In this document: piece by piece, positions 8,576 to 17,900 of the stretch
Layout of the letters: every line of letters starts with the position of its first letter
Numbering within the stretch: position 1 is the first letter of the stretch
Origin: Ophiothrix spiculata
Lineage: Eukaryota; Echinodermata; Ophiuroidea; Amphilepidida; Ophiotrichidae
Assembly (NCBI GenBank): GCA_000969725.1
Contig: JXSR01S002729.1
Length of the DNA stretch: 24,896 nucleotides
Reading direction: 5' to 3' (one strand)
Made by a program: the position numbers and the translations under genes
Notes under the pieces: generated by a model
The model's input: only the letters and a program-made list of their open reading frames with translations
Databases searched by the model: none
Told to the model about the DNA's origin: nothing

Positions 8576-9404
8576 ATGAATGTTTTATGCGAATATACAT
8601 GTATCAAGGGGGAAGGGGGCAAGGTCCTACCAGAAAATACATTTGCACCACCTCCTTTGTCTGTCACTCGTTTCTGGTGGTACAATAAAATCACTTGACT
8701 GAATTATTTGGTATCTGAAATAAAAGAGCAAATGTTTTGTGATTTTCACTCTTTGAGAACATTCAGAACATATCTTTTAATTACCATACCCATCTCCGAA
8801 GATACATCAAAATTTGCATTTCTCAACTCATAATAAGCTCTTAAAAACACTTCTATTTAACATTTCTTTATTCAGTCAAAATTAATGTTGCCTCTTATAA
8901 CAGTGCCTTGGCTCCCCAAGCTTATTTTCCATTAAATTAACAATTATACATTATTAAAGAATGCAACATTCTACCTCAATTTTAAGGTACCACTTTGAAG
9001 CTTTCATTTTATAGGTATTTTGCCATCGTAGGTAAAAAGGAAATTTTGATATTAGCAACTTCCACAAATGCATCAGTTCCCCCATTTTAGATCCCCAACT
9101 TCAAACATATAGCCATATAAAATTGTGAAATTTTACCCAATGTGCCTGTAACTTCAACGTTACACTGAAACCACTTCACTTTGATTGGGGATCTTTTGTC
9201 TGACACTAAAAACCAAATTTGGAAAGTTCTGAATGTGGTGAAAATCACAAAACGAGTGACAGGTAGACATCAGAGGTGGTATTTTCTGATTGGACTTTGC
9301 CTTCTTTCCCTTGATATTATTCACATAAAACATTGCCCGCAGCCCGCAATCCACTGCCCGCAGCCCGCATCCTGTATTTTTGCAGCCCGCAACCCGCAGC
9401 CCGT
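8436..9404. mobile_element. Foldback element with GC-rich minisatellite arms
   Basis: The right arm 9334-9404 (CCCGCAGCCCGCAATCC through GCAGCCCGTACTTTGG) is the inverse of the left arm, including the non-GC part TGCAAAA(A)TACAGGA(C/T)GCGG. The arms are about 750 bp apart. The layout resembles foldback elements whose termini are built of short tandem repeats. No coding sequence is seen in the middle; the open frames near 9160-9645 are in this noncoding DNA. The element lies in the intron between the two zipper exons. Confidence 0.5.
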
Positions 9405-9830
9405 ACTTTGGTCACTCTCCAGTTTCCGAGATTTACTTCGTCCTCAGAAAAAAATTGTGGACGGCGTACAGAAATTTAGAATGCTATGTCTCTTCCCAAA
9501 AATTTTTCAGGTGAGACAAAAACATTGTCATTTTTATTTAAAAATTTGGAGGGTATTCCCACAAACAGCGAGGGGAAGGATAGGCAATCAAAGTTTTTGC
9601 GTGGGGCAGGTTGTCACTATGCATATTTTAAATTTGCCATTTTGAAAAATATCAAAATGCTTCGATGCTGAAATTTACAAGAAATATTAAAAAGTACTAG
9701 TGTTATTTAATTCTTTACAAGCAAAACATCCATGAAATATTGATATCTAGAAATTTTATAGCAACATTTTCAGTTTTCACATTTTTTTCTCAAAAATCAC
9801 ATTTTTCAGATTAGTCCATAATAGCCGTAC

Positions 9831-9846
9831 TTTATGACGTCATAAA
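9831..9846. promoter_or_regulatory. Perfect CRE palindrome TGACGTCA in a bZIP intron
   Basis: TTTATGACGTCATAAA is a perfect 16-bp palindrome with the consensus CRE, TGACGTCA, at 9835-9842. ATF2/CREB-type dimers bind this octamer. It lies in the 2370-bp intron of the ATF2-like gene itself. Whether it is bound cannot be told from sequence; it may also be chance in a 25-kb window. Confidence 0.4.
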
Positions 9847-10425
9847 TACTTAAAAGGCTTGATTGATTGTGATTTTTGCTATGAACCGATAGGAGACACC
9901 CTTGGCTATCCTATGGTACTATTAAATTAAAATCACTTTATCGTGGTCAATCTCGAAGTTATAAGGTAGCATTAACCACCCGTTCTGGATACCATGTGAC
10001 AGAAAATAGCATCGGTGGACAAAGGTTGGTGGGGGTGTTATTTGTTAAAAACTGTAATTGCACCGATCATCCATTAAATGACCATATCTCCTGGAAACAG
10101 TGCTCAGTTGCCTTCAAAATTTCAGACAATAAAGCCAAGATATTCTACAACTCACACAAATCGAAAACTTTGAAATTATCAAACTCCTTATATTGTTTTT
10201 TTTTTTTTTAAATCAAATATATCCGGGTACAAAGAATTTTGATACAGCCAGTATTACTCGTATCCTTGCAATTTGAAGCTTGTGTTCAAAATTCTACCTT
10301 TCTTGTTCTATAAATACAAATTTTCTTTATCACCTTACCTCTAAAGTCATCTAAAATCATCTTGTCATTTTCACAAAAATAAAATGGCCGCCACGCATCT
10401 TTACCAACACTATTTCATATCTCAC

Positions 10426-10588
10426 CTGTAGCTTGTTGTTAGTAGAATTGAGATCGTCTGCTTTAGACTCCAGATTATTAATCCACTGCTTGCGTTTATT
10501 CCGACACCTTGTGGCTGCGGCACGGTTTCTTTCCAGGAAGCGCCGCCTCTTTTCATCAGAATCCAGCTCTTGACTCTTCCTTCTCCTC
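10426..10588 (-). CDS. Atf2: ATF2/ATF7/CREB5-like bZIP factor, basic region exon
   Basis: The exon follows a TTGTTTTCAAG acceptor and ends at CTACAG before GTGAGA. It carries one base of a split codon then 54 codons: an arginine-rich RRRKSQELDSDEKRRRFLER, then the DNA-contact block NRAAATRCRNKRKQW, and then the start of the leucine zipper, ending LNSTNNKLQ. The N-x2-AA-x2-CR signature of bZIP basic regions is intact. DEKRR(R/K)FLERNRAAA(T/S)RCR(N/Q)KRK is characteristic of ATF2, ATF7 and CREB5. The 5' split codon (two bases missing) shows at least one more exon upstream. The N-terminal zinc finger and the phosphorylated Thr-Pro segment of the family are not found in this window. Orthology to one vertebrate paralogue cannot be decided from this piece. 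A 10357-10602 open frame only extends the exon into introns. Confidence 0.93.
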
Positions 10589-10599
10589 CTTGAAAACAA

Positions 10600-11890
10600 C
10601 ACACAGAACCTAGTCAGTGAACTTAATAATTAATTCAATAAATGTGTAACTTGTCAGTTGTTTCCCTGGCCAACAGGCCTAGCGGGGAATGGATCATACT
10701 AGGGTGAGGAATTCATGCAGTGTGGACATCCCTGTCTATGGTGGTGGCTTGATGTGATTATTTGTGCCAAGAATTGGGTTGATTTCTAGACAGGGGATTG
10801 AGCTGGATCAGGGCCCTGTCTCTCTCGCATTTTAGCTGAAGCCTTTTTTTGACCATATTAGGTAGTCATTAAGGTAACATAGGCGGGGTCTTCTACAACC
10901 ATGCGCAGAACCTTTAGAGGAATCCCGTGTTTTTTGAACTGATAACACAATAACCAGAATGTTAAGTTCGCCTTCTCGTTAACTGGTTGCGTACAAATTC
11001 GAACTTGTAATTTAGCGTTTGATCGCCCTGATGTGACTTGAAATCTTAAGCTTAATCAGCGCAGATCAGCCGATTTCAAATGGAAATTTCACTTTTTATG
11101 TCAGTGAGCTTATGGTGCCATGATGCCATCAGCCAAAAGTTGTTCAGAATTAGTGTATCTAATGATGTATTGGTCTGGTTCTATATATTTTTCACTTTTA
11201 TTGCACTGAAATTCAAGATAATTTTCGGAAAATTGGGTTGACAAAATCGTGCAACAGTCGTGCATACTAATGAGCTTGTACGTGATTGGTTGAATTCATA
11301 ATTGCAAATTTGTGCTGAAGCTTCATTTTTTCCGTTGGCAAGGTATAGCAGATTCCTATGGATAATATCTAGAATCCCTGGCTGGATCTTTGTCTGGGAT
11401 TCGGCGCTTGAAAATACCCTGTCCTGCATTGAAGTTGGCAAAAATGGTGCTGGGAATTTGTCATATTAAAGAACAACTTTGCCCAAGTTCCCGCTAGTGC
11501 CAGTGTACAGAGGGGCCGGACAAACATTTGAAAAGTGCATCTGAAGAAGTAAATATCAATTGATTAAAATCATGATGCTACAATGATAAATCCAGCGCTA
11601 GCAGCAACTATTGAATGTCGACTTATTGTTATACCATCCTATATATGTTATATGGTAAACATAGTTTTTTTGGTTTTTTTTATTTTTTTAACTTTACAAT
11701 GTCAACTATAAAAATGACTTGTACTGTTACTAACATTTTAAAAACAAAGTATTTACTTGATGATGGCTAAAGATGACATTGGTTCATGAATAAGGAGATA
11801 TTATATTAGTGTTCAATTTACTGGGTAACATGTATAAAGAACACAAATAATATGAAGTCATTACATGACCGACGGTCACTGTAAAGTAAA
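10600..11890. other. No exon recognised; bZIP upstream intron or 5' flank
   Basis: I looked on the minus strand for the missing ATF2-type exons (C2H2 finger, TPTPTRFLK-like motif, serine/threonine-rich linker) and did not find them. An 86-codon minus frame (11181-11441) shows no family signature. A weakly G-rich patch near 11505-11520 is unremarkable. Confidence 0.4.
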
Positions 11891-11893
11891 AAA

Positions 11894-12003
11894 CACTCGT
11901 TTTGGAACTGGCACTCGTTTTGGTACTCATTTAATTACCACTTGTTTTAGTACTTGTTTTGGAAAAAATGAGTACCAAAACGAGTGCAGTTCCAAAACAA
12001 GTG
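11894..12003. repeat. Long near-perfect hairpin built of CACTCGTTTTGG units
   Basis: Left arm 11894-11932 and right arm 11966-12003 are inverse copies over about 38 bp with one substitution and one indel. Each arm holds two units, CACTCGTTTTGGAACT and CACTCGTTTTGGTACTCATT. The 33-base loop holds two more degenerate units (CACTTGTTTTAGTA, CTTGTTTTGG). It is both a tandem repeat and a foldback. Transcribed on either strand it would form a stable stem. The flanks show no obvious target duplication. Confidence 0.7.
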
Positions 12004-12369
12004 CTTTAAACTTAATTTACAGTGAGTACCGGGTAGTTACAACTTTTTCAGCAGTGGGGTATAAAAATATCAAATCATTCATGTTCCTTACATCCTGCAA
12101 AATTCTTTAGGAAGGAGGGGACAAAGAAGTGTGTTGTGGTTGTTTACTAAAACCTTCCCCTGGGTAAGGCAGCTTTGCAACTTTTCAAATTGAGATTCAG
12201 GGTAGAAGAGTTAACTCTGTCTTGGGTTATTTTGAACATAATTACATTAGTGTGCACTCTAACTTAACCTGTAGCAATGATCATCTTCTTGTTTTATAAC
12301 AAAATATGACAATTGCATATTTCTACATACTATGATAATAATGGTGGAAAATCAATTTTAGCCCTATAA

Positions 12370-12744
12370 GGCTAATGAAACTTGATTCCAGGTTACCCGT
12401 AACATTTTTGACTGATCATAATGAGGCAACATTTTCATTATTCATTACTTCCCGTTTTCTGTTTATCACAAAAAACCCATTATTTTCTGTGCAGTCATTC
12501 CAGAATAAAAAATGTTTGGTTTCACCGGACATTGATTTTGATGAGTTGTTCCACATGGAAATTGCAGTGTAATGAATATAATGATACTCATGCATCTCAA
12601 ACAATGTATTCATTGGCCAAAAACTGAGGAAAAGACCATTTTTAGCAAATAATGATTTTTTTCTTGAATCTGGTTCACAAAACGAGGGAGTAATTTCATA
12701 ACGCGGGCGGGTGACGGGAAACCGGTAATCAAGTTTCATTAGCC
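12370..12744. mobile_element. Harbinger-type MITE with TAA duplications
   Basis: The ends GGCTAATGAAACTTGATT are perfectly inverted for 18 bp, then CCAGGTTACCCGT against ACCGGTTTCCCGT (three mismatches in 13). TAA at 12367-12369 and 12745-12747 is the target duplication. Interior halves are also loosely inverted (CATTACTTCCCGTTTTCTG and the reverse complement of ACGAGGGAGTAATTTC; CCCATTATTTTCT and AGCAAATAATGA), so the whole 375 bp is a foldback. A 113-codon minus frame spans it and is not a gene. Confidence 0.72.
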
Positions 12745-12997
12745 TAACCATGGTCATTTCTAGTTTGTAAACACATCAAAATGGTCAAAGTATCCAAATG
12801 ATTTTGATAACATAAAACTTTTGATGACTAGCATGCTATAGTACATTGTACTTATTAAATGCACAATTTTCATGGGAGGGGCCTAAATCATTTCATCCTG
12901 TCAATTTATGGCAGGGATAAAGTAGTTTAAGGGGGTTGGGGAAAATCGTGTGATGAATCAAAAATGGCCCCTAAATTGCAAAAAATCAAATTAATGG

Positions 12998-13178
12998 TAT
13001 GATAATTAATGATAAAAAATAATGCATTAATTTTGAGCTGTAAAATAGGTCCTGACTTGGCTTGGGAGGGGGGAGGAATAAGTCATTTTCATGCCATATC
13101 TAATGAAAAAAATATCTAATTTGGTCTTATTTGTGGATGATTTATGGATCTATCAATAAATTATTGATTATATTAAGT
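12998..13178 (+). repeat. 181-bp duplication, copy 1, abutting the assembly gap
   Basis: Identical in length to 13964-14144, with three substitutions in 181 bp (98.3% identity) and no indels. Its last base is the last base before the run of Ns. See the finding on the gap. Confidence 0.9.
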
Positions 13179-13228
13179 NNNNNNNNNNNNNNNNNNNNNN
13201 NNNNNNNNNNNNNNNNNNNNNNNNNNNN
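13179..13228. other. Assembly gap, 50 Ns
   Basis: Exactly 50 unknown bases, probably a nominal gap length. The sequence on the left is repeated about 740 bases into the right-hand contig, so the true gap may be zero or negative. Confidence 0.99.
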
Positions 13229-13366
13229 ATCACCTGCCAGAGTAAGAAGTAATAAGATAGACCAATTTTTTATTGTTTGGTATGAGGAGTAATATAAACC
13301 CTCTACTGTAAATAAAAGAAAAGTATTCTCTGGTCAAGCATTTTTTTCTTAGGGTGCAATGTGTAA

Positions 13367-13593
13367 TGTTGCGGACGTTACAAAAATGTTGACGGAAATT
13401 TACCCAAATTTCTTAATTGCACATTTTTTCGTAATATAATCTCATTTCAAAATTGGTTGGGGTTGGAATACGATCTGTACCTATGACTCACTATTTTCTT
13501 CTTACAAAATCAATATGACTCTATTTGAATTTATGGGGGAGAGCTCTTATTTTCAGGGTATAATTGTTGACGGAAAATGTAACGTCCGCAACA
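13367..13593. repeat. Inverted repeat with TGTTGCGGACGTTAC arms
   Basis: TGTTGCGGACGTTAC at 13367-13381 is perfectly inverted at 13579-13593. A looser outer match continues inside (GTTGACGGAAATTT against AAATTTTCCGTCAAC-like sequence at 13564-13578). It may be a foldback MITE of about 230 bp; target duplications are not evident. Confidence 0.5.
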
Positions 13594-13963
13594 TCATTTT
13601 TGTTAACCTACCAACATAATTCAAGGATGTGTTGCAATGTCCAGCATACCTGGTCATGATCTTATACTGGTATGAATTGCCACAATGAAATTTGGATTTC
13701 ATATACTGTGTTTTTCTAGTAATGGCACATCTGAATAAAATTGAAGTTTTTACTTTAAGAAAATTCCGTCAACATTTTGATGTTTGGCCGTGTAAAAATC
13801 ACATTTGAAGGAACTGAACAAAGTTTATTAAGCTATGGGAGCTAAAGCTAGGGTTGCACTTTGTTTTAATCCCAAAATGATTAATCTGGCCTGTGAAATT
13901 TTTCTGTGGGATCCCTCAAAGTGCCATTAAGCTTTTTGGTATATGTTGAACTAGCCAGAGCCA

Positions 13964-14144
13964 TATGATAATTAATGATATAAAATAATGCATTAATTTT
14001 GAGCTGTAAAATAGGTCCTGACTCGGCTTGGGAGGGGGGAGGAATAAGACATTTTCATGCCATATCTAATGAAAAAAATATCTAATTTGGTCTTATTTGT
14101 GGATGATTTATGGATCTATCAATAAATTATTGATTATATTAAGT
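13964..14144 (+). repeat. 181-bp duplication, copy 2
   Basis: The partner of 12998-13178. Sequence before the shared block differs completely between the two copies; after it, copy 1 runs into the gap while copy 2 continues as unique sequence. Confidence 0.9.
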
Positions 14145-14684
14145 CATGGTTCAATAGTCATTATAATTGGTAAAAACATCTGAGCTGTATCTAAATATAT
14201 TTAATACCGTATTTCACCAAATTGTAAAAATTGGCAAATTACCAATAAAACTTATTTTGGGCAGGATGGGAACGGCAATCAGCCACATTACTACACACAT
14301 CAAAGAAAAATGTTTTCATAACATGTTTTACCTATAATATATCATGTCCTATTTATAATGGATTCAGCTCAGTTCTAAAATTTAACCACCAAAAGTTTAT
14401 TTTCTGTAAGTTTTGAAAAACATCCCTTTTGTTGAAAAATAATTTTTCCTAAATATGAAATGTGCTTTCTGTGTTACTCAAAAAAGTTACTTTTTTAATG
14501 GTTCTCACTTATGATGTGCAATTAACATGAGTGGCCCAACACATATTTAAATTTTAAAGCTAAGATACCAGCATTTTCAAAAATATCTAAACTTCAAATA
14601 AATGTTAACAGAATCATAGTTAACAAGCATTTATGTGACACGCTCTTGCAAAAAGTACTTGACTTCATATCAAAAAGATACATA
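14145..14684. other. AT-rich DNA, no feature seen
   Basis: No coding or repeat structure recognised between the duplicated block and the mariner-type MITE. Confidence 0.45.
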
Positions 14685-14858
14685 CAGTGGAACCTCGTTA
14701 ACACAAAATCTGTTAACACAAAAACCCTGATAACACAAAATGGTTGTTTGATCCAAAGTGTGAAGTTTTTGTGTGAATTTAGTTGGATAACACAAAATCC
14801 TGATAATACAAACTAAATTTATTGTCCCCAGTGATTTTGTGTTACCGAAGTTCCACTG
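14685..14858. mobile_element. Tc1/mariner-type MITE in the 3' UTR of the large gene
   Basis: A 174-bp element with ends CAGTGGAACCTCGTTAACAC, then AAAAT, inverted at the right with two mismatches in about 25 bp, flanked by TA at 14683-14684 and 14859-14860. The CAGTGGAACCTCG end is typical of pogo/Tc1-like elements. The interior repeats (G/A)TTAACACAAAAT-like blocks. It begins 47 bases past the large gene's stop on the minus strand, and carries a candidate poly(A) signal for that gene. Confidence 0.78.
14818..14823 (-). promoter_or_regulatory. Candidate poly(A) signal AATAAA for the large gene
   Basis: AATAAA on the minus strand, 82 nt after the TAA stop, followed within about 40 nt by a T/G-rich stretch (TTTTGTGTTAT). 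It lies inside the mariner-type MITE. Spacing and downstream element fit a poly(A) site, but transcript data are needed to confirm use. Confidence 0.4.
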
Positions 14859-14905
14859 TATTTTGCCAGAGCGTGTCACAATAGGCAATACTTTACATGT
14901 AGCCC

Positions 14906-17900
14906 TTACTCATATGAGCCATAGGCTGTGTAGTCCCAATCTTCATCTTCATCAGCTATCCAATTAAGATCACCAAACTCCTTTCCAAGTCTCAGTCTTT
15001 GCAATTCCGCCATTTGTCTTTTTTCAAGTTCTTTCTTCTGCAAATCATGAACACTTTTCAGTACTCGTTCACGCAAAAGCAATTTTCTGTCCTTAAAACG
15101 CCTTGAGTTAGTATTTTGACGTTTTCGTCTCTCTAACTTTTCCTGGTCTGTTTCACACACAGAGTCTTGTAATTCCCAAAAGAGTGGAGTATATACAGCC
15201 TGCTGAATTCTTTGGAAAAACTGCTCTTGGACAAGTTCACTTTCAAGTTTATTCATATTGTTTTCAATTTCTTGCTCCAATGCATTGGACTCGTAACGCT
15301 GTATTTCTTGAACAAATTGTTCAGTTTTGATATCAATTGGTTCCAATTTTGTACTTTTTGTTACTATCGGTATTTCTTCAATTTCTGGTTCATGTCTGGA
15401 TCTTTTACTTCTCTTTGGCTTTCTTTTACATGTAGATCCCTTTTTCTTTCGTTTTCTCTGTTCTACAAATTCAAAGTCATCTGATTCACTTGAGGTATCT
15501 TCTTTCTCGGGGATGAAATCCAAGTCTTCTACTTGTATTCTGTTGATCCTACTCAATCTATATTCCATCTGTTCTCTATCATCTTGCATGTCCTTCTCAC
15601 CATAGGAGTCTACAGTCTTATCAAAACTCTCACCTTCCACATCTGAATTATAAGATAATGTGGATTCAGAATCCCTTGAAAAGGGACTGAGTGTTTCTTG
15701 ATCTGGATCTAGTTTGATGCGCATATTTCTTGCCCAATCCCTACCTCGTCCTTCTCCATAACTCTGAGAGTTTTCTCCTCTAGCATGATCAATTTTCTCT
15801 GCTTCTTGCTGGCCATATTCATAATCTCTCAATTCTTCTTTGACTCTTGTAGTAGCTGCCCATTTTCCAACACCACCTGCATGTAAATCGCTACTCCTAC
15901 GTTCATGGGTCTCTCTTTCCATCTGACCTAAATCAGCATGTTCTTTTTCATAATCAGTTGGTTCTTGTTTAATCATTGTGCTTTCTTCCATCCCTGGATC
16001 CAGCTCTTCATCAGAGTCATCTGTGTCACCTATTTCAATCCACTCCGGTTCTGCTTTTGAGGGTTGTTCCAGTACCTCTATTTCTGTTTTTTTGTTGCTG
16101 TTTTTGTTATCTTTCTCCGGGGGGTCACCTTGAGCATGTGTTGTTTCATCGATGATCAAGTTATGATCCTCGCTATCATTAGAACCCTCTCCTTTCTCAT
16201 CGATCTGTTGCTCATCGCAGGTTTGTTTCCCAAATGTGTCATCTTTTCCGTCCATTTTATGCACATCATGCTCTGGTTCCTGTTTATCTGCCCCAGAAGA
16301 TGTGCCATCTTTCCCCTCCATTTCCTGGACATGTTCTGGTTCATGATTATCTACCTTAAATATGGCAGTTGGTATCACACCACCAGGCTGCAATTCATTT
16401 TTATGGCCATCATATTGATCAAGTCTCTCACTACTCTCTTTCCCCATCTCAATCCTCCCAACTTCTGATTCCAAACCAACCCTCCTTTCAGTCTCTCCCA
16501 TCTTCTGGTCCTTTAGACATTTATCCAAATAAGATTTCTTCACCTCCATGTCATCAGATTTATGTCCATCTATATTTTCCCCTTCTTTAGCCTGTTGTTC
16601 TGTCAAACTTTGATTGTCACTCTTTTCCCGATAAGCTTTCTCGATTTCACTATCTGCATGTTCAGTAACATTCTCAACAGGTTCTTCTTTAAACTTCACT
16701 CCCTCCATGTGTTGTGATTCACTGTCAGCAGGCGCTTCATTAATTCTCGCTTTCTCATTGGAACCTCTATGATCATCTTGTTCCAGTTCTTTATGTTCAC
16801 TGATATTATCCGTAGATTGTTCCTGACTTTCCTTATCAGTTTGTTCCATTACAATGTCATCAGGGCGTTCTTTATTTTCCTCATCAGTTTTGTCCATTAC
16901 AACTTTATCATCTGATCTTTCTTTGTTTAGCTCCTCAGCTTTTTCCATTGCGCCACCACCAGTACATTCTGTTTGTTTCCTTTCCATATTCTTTGATAAA
17001 TCTTGGATAGTCTTCTCAACAAGTTTCTTTTGTTGAGTTAGAATCTGGAGCTTTTTCGATATCCCGTCGCCAAGAAGCTGCTTACTCACCAGAGCATTTT
17101 TGGTTATATCTTCAATGGTTTTCTCCACAATTTTCTTTTGCTGAGACAGATACTGAATCAATTTAGCAGTTTTTGCTAACTTCTGCTGCTGTATATTTGC
17201 TTGCGTTTGTTTCGCCTGAGGTTGTTTTTGTTTGGCCTCAGGTTGACTGTGTTTTGACACAGGTGGATCTTGTTTTGGTACAGATTGATTTTGTTTCTGC
17301 TCAGGCAGATTTTGTTTCAGCTCAGGTTGACTTTGCTGCTTGCGTTTTTCTTCCCTATGTTCTGCAACTCCATGTTCAGTTTGTCTGCCCTTTAATTCCT
17401 TTTCTGCTTGCACCAGTCTTTTCTCTTGTTCACGATTCTTGACTGCAATTTGCATAATTAGTTTCTGCATCTGCATCTGTTGCTTGACCAATGCATTCGT
17501 AGCTGAAGACGATGGTTGGACGGAAGATCGTTGAACAGTTTGTTGAGATTTTTGAAGAGATCTTCTTGTAAGATGTTCTTGGTTAGTTCTAACTGTTGGC
17601 ACAGTAGTTCTGCTCATGGAAGATTGTCTTTGCTTATCATGCAATTCTTTCTCCGTTTGCTTCAGTCTTTTCTCTTGTTCACGATTTTTGGCTATCATTT
17701 GTATCATAAGTTTCTGCATCTGCATTTGTTGTTTCACTAAAGTCTGAGTGGCTGTCATCATTTGTGAAGGTGCCTCAGGCTTCTTGAAAGTTGGTTCTTG
17801 AAGAGTTGATCTACTATTAGGGGATTCTTGTGAAGTCCTATTGATAGTATACTGCGGATGAGCTCCCCTCACTGAAGTTGCTTGAGGTCTTTTAAATGGA

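Noticed and set aside
9181..9645. 154-codon plus-strand open frame
   Set aside because: Much of its length comes from the GCAGCCCGC tandem repeat arm of a foldback element; no domain or codon-like bias is seen.
12416..12757. 113-codon minus-strand open frame
   Set aside because: It lies almost entirely inside a non-coding foldback MITE with TAA duplications.
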